Shown piece after piece: positions 5,233 through 10,063 of a DNA stretch of 10,063 bases. This DNA comes from Lysobacteraceae bacterium. Lineage in GTDB: Bacteria; Pseudomonadota; Gammaproteobacteria; Xanthomonadales; Rhodanobacteraceae. Position 1 is the stretch's first letter; each line of letters begins with the position of its first letter. The notes below the pieces were generated by a model, which worked only from the letters and a program-made list of their open reading frames with translations, was not told the origin of the DNA and ran no database searches. A program made the translations under genes and the position numbers. The stretch spans positions 1 to 10,063 of the forward strand of contig JAGWZT010000041.1 of the NCBI GenBank assembly GCA_018971925.1. The letters are read 5' to 3'.

Positions 5233-6729
5233 GTGGATCCAGTTCCGTTTGCGTTGAATCCACCGGTCGGCATCAGCGGAATGGCCGTCTATCTGCCCCC
5301 GTACCGGGTCGATCTGGAACGCTGGTGCGAATGGACGGGCAACGATCCGGCCAAAACGCGCGCGGTGGTGGGCCACGCGTTCCGGATGCCGGGTTCCGAT
5401 CAGAACGTCTATACGCTGGCTGCGAACGCGGTGCTGCGGCTGATCGTGCAATACGACATCGATCCGCGTCGCGTCGGTTATCTCGCGTTCGGCACCGAAT
5501 CCAGCATCGACAATGCGGCGGGCGCGGTGATCGTGCGCGGGCTCGTGGATGCCGCGCTGGTGGCGGAAGGCAAACCGGCACTGGCGCGCGATTGTGAAGT
5601 GCCGGAATTCAAGCACGCGTGCCTCGGCGGTGTGTATGCGCTGAAAGGCGGTTTGCGTTACCTCGCCTGCGACGGCCGCGACCGGCAAGCGATCGTGGTG
5701 AGCGCCGACATCGCCGAGTACGCGCGTGGCAGCAGTGGTGAACCGACCCAGGGCGCGGGCGCGGTGGCGATGCTGCTTGAGACATCTCCACGTTTGCTGG
5801 AACTGGATCTCGCGATGGCCGGCAGCGCGTCGGAATATCGCGGGCTGGATTTCCGCAAGCCGTTCCTGCGTTTCGCGGGCCAGACGCCCGGCACACACGG
5901 GCATCTGAGCGACCTGCCGGTGTTCAACGGCAAGTATTCGACCGACTGCTACACCGATGCAACGCTGCGCGCGCTGGATGCGATGTTCGCGCGACGTGGA
6001 GGTTTGCGCACCGCGTATCTGCGCGGATTGGCCGCCGCGTTCATGCACCGGCCGTATCACCGCATGCCGCGCAACGCGTGGGCGATGGCGTACCTCGCGG
6101 CGTTGGGCCACGACGCGGCGCAGGGTGATGGCGACGCCGCACGGGAACTGGACGGCTATTGCGCGGCTGCGGGCGTGTCGCGTGACGACGCGATGCGCGA
6201 GTGGCACCACGGCGTCGACGGTTGCGAGGGAGATGCATTGCCCGTGGACGCGTATCCGGTGACGTCGGCGGTGCTCAAGGTGTTTCGCAAGAGCGACGCC
6301 TACGAACACGTGGTGGAGGGCACGTTGCAAACGGGTTCCGACGCAATGATGGAATTCGGCAATCTCTACACCGCGGCGCTGCCGGCGTGGCTGGCGGCGG
6401 GTCTGGACGATGCCGCTGCACGCGATGTCGAACTGGATGGGCGCGATCTGCTGGTGCTCGGCTACGGCAGCGGCGACGCGGCTGAAGCCATTCCCGCGCG
6501 GGTGGCGCCCGGCTGGCGCGACACGGCCCGTGCGATTCGTTTCCACGCTGTCTTGGCGGGCGCGGTGGATCTCGATGAAGCCGGATACGGCGCGTTGCAC
6601 GACAGCGCCGCGAGTGTTGGCGTGCAGCGCAGCAACGCGGGCTTGGTCGTCGACCGCATCGGCACGCGCAACGAGCACGCGTTCCAGGATTACGGTGTCG
6701 CGTATTACCGGTACCTGGGTCAGCCATAG
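5233..6729 (+). CDS. Hydroxymethylglutaryl-CoA synthase family protein
   Basis: The 498-residue product has the thiolase-superfamily fold signature of HMG-CoA synthase, which condenses an acetyl group onto a beta-keto thioester. The catalytic triad can be read directly: E89 in 'FGTESS', the acylated nucleophile C130 in 'EFKHACLGG', and H272 in 'FMHRPYHRM'. Further family marks are 'FNGKYSTDCY' (231-240), 'GNLYT' (376-380) and 'GYGSGDAAEA' (410-419). The start is taken as GTG 5233 (GGGA six bases upstream) because ATG 5281 would remove the first beta-strand 'VGISGMAVYLP'. No mevalonate, polyketide-synthase or acyl-carrier gene is nearby, so the substrate is unknown; candidates are true HMG-CoA synthesis or a beta-branching (PksG-like) reaction. 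It stands alone between the tRNA terminator and the REP array. Codon use looks like its neighbours. Confidence 0.88.
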   Translation: MDPVPFALNPPVGISGMAVYLPPYRVDLERWCEWTGNDPAKTRAVVGHAFRMPGSDQNVYTLAANAVLRLIVQYDIDPRRVGYLAFGTESSIDNAAGAVIVRGLVDAALVAEGKPALARDCEVPEFKHACLGGVYALKGGLRYLACDGRDRQAIVVSADIAEYARGSSGEPTQGAGAVAMLLETSPRLLELDLAMAGSASEYRGLDFRKPFLRFAGQTPGTHGHLSDLPVFNGKYSTDCYTDATLRALDAMFARRGGLRTAYLRGLAAAFMHRPYHRMPRNAWAMAYLAALGHDAAQGDGDAARELDGYCAAAGVSRDDAMREWHHGVDGCEGDALPVDAYPVTSAVLKVFRKSDAYEHVVEGTLQTGSDAMMEFGNLYTAALPAWLAAGLDDAAARDVELDGRDLLVLGYGSGDAAEAIPARVAPGWRDTARAIRFHAVLAGAVDLDEAGYGALHDSAASVGVQRSNAGLVVDRIGTRNEHAFQDYGVAYYRYLGQP

Positions 6730-6770
6730 TCTTGCGATCGATCGCTGATCGCTGCGCTTCCGTATCTGAA

Positions 6771-6905
6771 GTTGGGCTTCTCCCGATGAAGCCGGGCTCA
6801 GCCCAACCTACAAATCGTGCCGTGAGTAGGTTGGGCTGAGCTTCGCGAAGCCCAACACGGGCATTTATGTCGGCGGTGGGCTTCATTGCATTCAGCCCAA
6901 CCTAC
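6771..6905. repeat. Three-unit REP (BIME-like) array in alternating orientation
   Basis: Three related hairpins lie between the convergent ends of the HMG-CoA-synthase-like gene and fimT. Unit A (6771-6811) runs from GTTGGGCTTC to GCTCAGCCCAACCTAC. Unit B (6826-6856) starts GTAGGTTGGGCTGAGCTTCG and ends CGAAGCCCAAC. Unit C (6876-6905) runs from GTGGGCTTCA to TTCAGCCCAACCTAC. A and C are inverted relative to B. Unit B is nearly perfect; A has an enlarged loop. GTAGGTTGGGCT-type REPs are, to my knowledge, common in Xanthomonadales and are usually mobilised by RAYT (TnpA-REP) proteins; none is encoded here. Unit C ends 19 bases from the fimT stop, so the array may act as a bidirectional transcription end or mRNA stabiliser. 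Confidence 0.88.
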
Positions 6906-6924
6906 GCGCCTGGATCGGAACATG

Positions 6925-7476
6925 TCACGGAATTCCGGCAAGGCACGTCTGCAAGTGCGCTGCATCCGCGCTTGCCAACCGCACGCGCCCGGAGTTGGAG
7001 ACGACTACCGCCTTGCCTGCGCGTGCGTTCGCGTGGCAAATCGTGAAGCTCGCGTTGCTGCCGCCCGCGCCGCCATTCGGATGGAAGGCGAGCTGCCCGC
7101 GCCCCGCACTGGTGATCACGCGCGTACCCACCGGCATAGGGGCCTGCGCCGCGATCAACGGCGCGTTCGTGTCCGGTTGCCCGTCGTGATCGGAATCCAA
7201 TGCGATGAGCCACCCATGCTGCCAGTCGTCGCCCGGGTTGCATTGGCGGCCATCGCGACTCGGGCAGACCAGCACGCGCGTGTTGCGCATGATCGCGGCC
7301 GAGCGTGCATGCCGCAGCGTGTTGGCGACCGCCGCTTCGGTGCTTGCATCGCGCGTGCGTGCCAGCAGGCCGCCCATGGCCGGCGCGCCGATCATCGCCA
7401 GAATGCCGGCAATCGCAAGCGTCACCAGCAATTCCGTCAAGGTGAACCCATTCACCGCACGCTCGTGATGAGCCAT
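6925..7476 (-). CDS. fimT: Type IV pilus minor pseudopilin, FimT/GspH family
   Basis: The 183-residue product begins with a short basic leader ending in Gly10, then 'FTLTELLVTLAIAGILAMIG', the class III prepilin signature: PilD-type cleavage after G10, methylated F11, and E15 as Glu+5. The hydrophobic helix (11-33) anchors it in the inner membrane until assembly. The soluble part (~45-183) matches the GspH/FimT domain, with cysteines at 71, 79, 147 and 178 that could form disulfides. The C-terminal tail contains 'SNSGRVRLA', with GRVR at 163-166, matching the GRxR DNA-binding motif described for Legionella FimT in natural transformation. The start at 7476 is chosen for its strong GGAGGG (7-base spacing) and the short leader; a longer frame to 7572 would spoil the leader. 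The usual partners pilV, pilW, pilX, pilY1 and pilE are absent from this window. It could also be a FimU-like pilus-primer component. Confidence 0.88.
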   Translation of the reverse strand: MAHHERAVNGFTLTELLVTLAIAGILAMIGAPAMGGLLARTRDASTEAAVANTLRHARSAAIMRNTRVLVCPSRDGRQCNPGDDWQHGWLIALDSDHDGQPDTNAPLIAAQAPMPVGTRVITSAGRGQLAFHPNGGAGGSNASFTICHANARAGKAVVVSNSGRVRLASADAAHLQTCLAGIP

Positions 7477-7540
7477 GTCCGTTCCCTCCGTGACGATGGG
7501 AACAGTCTGCGCAGTCGACGCGATGGCCTGTAGCGGCCGC

Positions 7541-7554
7541 GTGCATCGGTGCAC
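7541..7554. repeat. Inverted repeat in the fimT-uvrB intergenic region
   Basis: GTGCATCGGTGCAC has five-base perfect arms (GTGCA/TGCAC) around TCGG. It lies upstream of the larger uvrB palindrome, within the divergent control region. It may be a second protein-binding site or a small hairpin in a leader RNA; short repeats like this also occur by chance in GC-rich DNA. Confidence 0.35.
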
Positions 7555-7564
7555 GTCAGACAAT

Positions 7565-7583
7565 GCTGACAAGGGTTGTCAGC
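7565..7583. promoter_or_regulatory. 19-base perfect palindrome, candidate operator of uvrB
   Basis: GCTGACAA-GGG-TTGTCAGC has eight-base perfect arms and a three-base centre. It ends 10 bases before the uvrB -10 box, so it covers the place where a -35 box would be. A further GACAA half-site lies nine bases upstream (7559-7563). It is not the E. coli LexA box (CTG-N10-CAG; here the spacing is N11 and the interior differs) and is unlike the TTAGTA/TACTAA-type LexA box reported for Xanthomonas. The regulator is not known. The absence of a T-run argues against a terminator. Confidence 0.55.
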
Positions 7584-7593
7584 AGGGCAAACG

Positions 7594-7599
7594 TATAAT
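7594..7599 (+). promoter_or_regulatory. Perfect -10 box of uvrB, apparently leaderless
   Basis: TATAAT ends six bases before the uvrB ATG, so the expected transcription start is at or within a base or two of the A of the start codon. No Shine-Dalgarno is present in the six bases CCGGG-preceded gap. At 17 bases upstream the -35 position reads AAGGGT, a poor match inside the palindrome, so activation or an alternative contact may be needed. Confidence 0.6.
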
Positions 7600-7605
7600 G
7601 CCGGG

Positions 7606-9675
7606 ATGGATGCAAGCCGTTCTCCGCAATACGACAATGAACGTTTCGAACTGGTCGCGCCATACCAGCCGGCGGGCGACCAGCCGCAGGCGATCGCGAA
7701 ACTGATCGAGGGCTTCGATGCGGGCCTTGCGGCGCAGACGCTGCTGGGCGTCACCGGTTCGGGCAAGACGTTCACGATCGCCAACGTGGTGCAGGCGGTG
7801 CAACGCCCGACGCTGGTGCTGGCGCCCAACAAGACCCTGGCCGCGCAGTTGTACGGCGAGTTCAGGCAGTTCTTCCCGCACAACGCGGTCGAATACTTCG
7901 TCAGCTATTACGACTACTACCAGCCTGAAGCGTACGTACCGTCGTCCGACACGTACATCGAAAAGGACGCGAGCATCAACGACCACATCGAGCAGATGCG
8001 CCTGGCCGCGACCAAGGCGCTGCTCTCGCGGCGCGATGCGTTGATCGTCGGCACGGTGTCCGCAATCTACGGCCTCGGCGATCCCGAGGACTACCTGTCG
8101 CTGCGGTTGATCCTGTCGGTCGGCGACCGCGTCGACCAGCGCCAGTTGTTGCGCCAGCTGACCGAGTTGCAATACACCCGCAACGAGATGGAACTGCGAC
8201 GCGGCACCTATCGCGTGCGCGGCGAGAGCCTCGACATCTTCCCGGCCGAGAGCGAGACGGAGGCGATCCGCATCGAGATGTTCGACGGCGAGGTCGAAAG
8301 GATTTCGATGTTCGACCCACTGACCGGCGACATGTTGCGCAAACTGCCGCGTTGCGTGGTGTACCCGGCCACGCATTACGCTTCGACCCGCGAGAGCGTA
8401 CTCAACGCGATCGACACCATCAAGGAAGAACTGGCGCAACGCCTGGAAGTGCTGCGTGGCGCCAACAAGCTTCTGGAAGCGCAGCGGCTCGAACAGCGCA
8501 CCATGTACGACATGGAGATGATGCGCGAGGTCGGTTATTGCCAGGGCATCGAGAACTATTCGCGGCACCTGACGCGGCGCCTGCCCGGCCAGCCCCCGCC
8601 CACGCTGTTCGATTACCTGCCGTCGGATGCGTTGTTGGTGGTGGACGAATCGCACGTCACGATTCCCCAGTTGGGCGCGATGTACAAGGGCGACCGCTCG
8701 CGCAAGGAAACGCTGGTGGAGTTCGGCTTCCGCCTGCCGAGCGCGCTCGACAACCGGCCATTGAAGTTCGACGAATGGGAACAGCGCGAGCCGCGCACGA
8801 TCTTCGTGTCGGCGACGCCCGGTCCGTATGAATTGCGCCAATCCGGCAACAGCGTGGTGGAGCTGGTGGTGCGCCCGACCGGGTTGGTTGATCCGGAGGT
8901 CGAAGTCCGGCCGGTGCGCTCGCAGGTGGACGACGTGCTGGGAGAAATCCGCGAGCGCGTGAAAATGGGCGATCGCGTGCTGATCACGACGCTGACCAAG
9001 CGCATGGCCGAGAACCTCACCGACTTCCTGGCCGAGCAGGACGTGCGTGTGCGCTATCTGCACTCCGACATCGAGACCGTCGAACGCGTGGAAATCATCC
9101 GCGACCTGCGGCTCGGCAAGTTCGATGTGCTGGTCGGCATCAATCTGCTGCGCGAAGGCCTCGACATGCCCGAGGTTTCGCTGGTCGCGGTCCTCGACGC
9201 CGACAAGGAAGGTTTCCTGCGCTCCACCGGGTCGCTGATCCAGACCATCGGCCGTTGCGCACGCAACGTGCGCGGCAAGGCGATCCTGTACGGCGATACC
9301 GTCACGCGTTCGATGCAGGCCGCGATCGACGAGACCGATCGCCGCCGGGCGAAACAGGTCGAATACAACCTCGAGCACGGCATCACGCCGACCACCATAG
9401 TGCGCAACATCACCGACGTGATGGAAGGTGCGCGCGAGGAGCCGTCGGCACGAGGGCGCGGGCGTGGTCGCGGCAAAGGCCACGCCGCCGGGCCGCTGTC
9501 CAAGGTTGCCGAAGACGCTGCGGACTATTCCGTGCTCGACGCGCACGCCGCCGCGGCGCTCATCCGGAAACTGGAAACCCGCATGTACAGGCACGCGCAG
9601 GATCTGGAATTCGAGGAAGCCGCGCGCCTGCGCGATGAAATCCACCGGGTGCGCGAACAGGCCCTGATGTCGTAG
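7606..9675 (+). CDS. uvrB: Excinuclease ABC subunit B (UvrB)
   Basis: UvrB is the damage-verifying helicase-like subunit of nucleotide excision repair; it is loaded by UvrA, holds the lesion, and recruits UvrC and UvrD. The 689-residue product is slightly longer than E. coli UvrB (673). Visible marks are the Walker A 'GVTGSGKT' (48-55), the DNA-clamping beta-hairpin region 'YFVSYYDYYQPEAYVP' (97-112) with its tyrosines, Walker B 'DESH' (347-350), and helicase motifs V-VI around 'GINLLREGLDMPEVS' and 'QTIGRCARN'. The C-terminal UVR domain (~651-686, 'HAQDLEFEEAARLRDEI') binds UvrC. A basic linker with four RG pairs and KG (616-625) precedes the UVR domain. ATG 7606 is chosen because it matches the family N-terminus; an upstream in-frame start at 7576 would overlap the palindrome and the -10 box. 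Confidence 0.98.
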   Translation: MDASRSPQYDNERFELVAPYQPAGDQPQAIAKLIEGFDAGLAAQTLLGVTGSGKTFTIANVVQAVQRPTLVLAPNKTLAAQLYGEFRQFFPHNAVEYFVSYYDYYQPEAYVPSSDTYIEKDASINDHIEQMRLAATKALLSRRDALIVGTVSAIYGLGDPEDYLSLRLILSVGDRVDQRQLLRQLTELQYTRNEMELRRGTYRVRGESLDIFPAESETEAIRIEMFDGEVERISMFDPLTGDMLRKLPRCVVYPATHYASTRESVLNAIDTIKEELAQRLEVLRGANKLLEAQRLEQRTMYDMEMMREVGYCQGIENYSRHLTRRLPGQPPPTLFDYLPSDALLVVDESHVTIPQLGAMYKGDRSRKETLVEFGFRLPSALDNRPLKFDEWEQREPRTIFVSATPGPYELRQSGNSVVELVVRPTGLVDPEVEVRPVRSQVDDVLGEIRERVKMGDRVLITTLTKRMAENLTDFLAEQDVRVRYLHSDIETVERVEIIRDLRLGKFDVLVGINLLREGLDMPEVSLVAVLDADKEGFLRSTGSLIQTIGRCARNVRGKAILYGDTVTRSMQAAIDETDRRRAKQVEYNLEHGITPTTIVRNITDVMEGAREEPSARGRGRGRGKGHAAGPLSKVAEDAADYSVLDAHAAAALIRKLETRMYRHAQDLEFEEAARLRDEIHRVREQALMS

Positions 9676-9677
9676 GA

Positions 9678-9691
9678 GGGCCGGAAGGCCC
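9678..9691 (+). other. Small hairpin just after uvrB
   Basis: GGGCC-GGAA-GGCCC forms a five-base-pair stem with a GGAA (GNRA-type) tetraloop two bases after the uvrB stop. There is no T-run, so it is not a convincing terminator, and transcription may continue into the next gene 74 bases downstream. It may stabilise the uvrB 3' end. Confidence 0.35.
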
Positions 9692-9749
9692 GATCCAGAA
9701 CCGGTTGCCGCGCACCTTCGCGACGACACCAACCAAACGGTACAGCGCC

Positions 9750-10063
9750 ATGTCGGACATCACGGTCATCGGCAGCTACATCTCACCCTACGTGCGCAAG
9801 GTGCTGGTGTTCCTCGAAACCAAGGGAATCGAGTACGACATCGACCCGATCGCGCCGTTCGTCGGCAATGAAGCATTCGCGCGCTTGAGTCCGCTCAAGC
9901 GCGTGCCGGTGCTGCTCGCCGGCGATCTGGTGCTCAATGATTCCTCGGTGATCTGCCAGTACCTCGAGGACAGGTTTCCCGAGCCGTCGCTGTATCCGCA
10001 CGATATCGCCCAACGCGCGCGGGCGCGATGGATCGAGGAGTACGCCGACACGCGGCTGGCGGA
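9750..10063 (+). CDS. Glutathione S-transferase family protein (partial, N-terminal part)
   Basis: The frame from ATG 9750 runs open to the window edge (104 codons). It shows a GST N-terminal thioredoxin-like domain: 'YISPYVRKV' (10-18) with a Ser-Pro at the position of the catalytic Ser/Cys in serine- or cysteine-type GSTs, the cis-proline 'KRVPVL' (50-55), and 'NDSSVICQYLEDRFP', which contains the glutathione gamma-glutamyl binding Ser. The alpha-helical C-terminal domain begins near 'RARARWIEEYAD' and is cut off. Such proteins conjugate or reduce with glutathione in detoxification or stress responses; the substrate cannot be read from sequence. The ATG has only a weak Shine-Dalgarno. It follows uvrB by 74 bases on the same strand and could be cotranscribed. 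Confidence 0.9.
   Translation, partial: MSDITVIGSYISPYVRKVLVFLETKGIEYDIDPIAPFVGNEAFARLSPLKRVPVLLAGDLVLNDSSVICQYLEDRFPEPSLYPHDIAQRARARWIEEYADTRLA

Noticed and set aside
5077..6678. 533-codon minus-strand frame opposite the HMG-CoA-synthase-like gene
   Set aside because: Antisense shadow; low-complexity Arg/Ala/Gln-rich product with no family motifs, while the plus-strand frame holds a full catalytic triad.
6771..6905. CRISPR array
   Set aside because: The units alternate in orientation, differ in length, and are separated by short uneven gaps; there are no cas genes. They are REP hairpins.
6886..7533. 215-codon plus-strand frame opposite fimT
   Set aside because: It begins in the REP array and is antisense to a pseudopilin with a clear leader and Shine-Dalgarno.
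7565..7583. LexA (SOS) box of uvrB
   Set aside because: The CTG to CAG spacing is 11 rather than 10 and the AT-rich centre is missing; it also differs from the Xanthomonas-type TTAGTA/TACTAA operator. Kept only as an unknown operator.
7579..9732. 717-codon minus-strand frame opposite uvrB
   Set aside because: Shadow of a strongly conserved gene; no ribosome site and no domain signature.

Overview
The window is GC-rich chromosomal DNA that reads as a gammaproteobacterium of the order Xanthomonadales (Xanthomonadaceae or Rhodanobacteraceae). The grounds are the queG / nnr-tsaE-amidase order shared with enterobacteria, the protein sequences, and GTAGGTTGGGCT-type REP hairpins of a kind I recall as common in this order. 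The genus cannot be fixed from the sequence alone. No phage, transposase, CRISPR or toxin-antitoxin gene is visible.

Left block (1-4763): a short 5' piece of an unidentified minus-strand gene overlaps the end of queG (tRNA queuosine synthesis, minus strand). queG diverges, across only 22 bases, from nnr (NAD(P)H-hydrate repair), tsaE (tRNA t6A synthesis) and an AmiC-type cell-wall amidase. In E. coli this order continues with mutL-miaA-hfq; here it ends after the amidase.

Central RNA block (4764-5142): 14 bases after the amidase stop lies a near-perfect sigma-70 promoter. It is followed by a leader of about 175 bases, a tRNA-Asn(GUU) gene with encoded CCA, a long stem-loop and a strong intrinsic terminator. 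The leader is the most unusual part of the window. It holds an internally deleted copy of the same tRNA, a palindromic hairpin, a strong Shine-Dalgarno with an ATG, and two small hairpins with NGGA tetraloops that resemble CsrA/RsmA sites.

Right block (5233-10063): a lone HMG-CoA-synthase-like enzyme with an intact catalytic triad; a three-unit REP array between convergent genes; a FimT/GspH-type minor pseudopilin (minus strand) with a C-terminal GRxR motif; a 129-base divergent intergenic region with a perfect 19-base palindrome just upstream of the uvrB -10 box; uvrB (nucleotide excision repair); and the first part of a glutathione S-transferase family gene.

The genes are mostly housekeeping: tRNA modification (queG, tsaE, tRNA-Asn), metabolite repair (nnr), wall remodelling (amiC), DNA repair (uvrB) and possibly DNA uptake (fimT). 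A recurring sequence pattern is a -10-like hexamer ending six bases before the ATG at uvrB, queG and perhaps nnr, which suggests leaderless or nearly leaderless transcripts.
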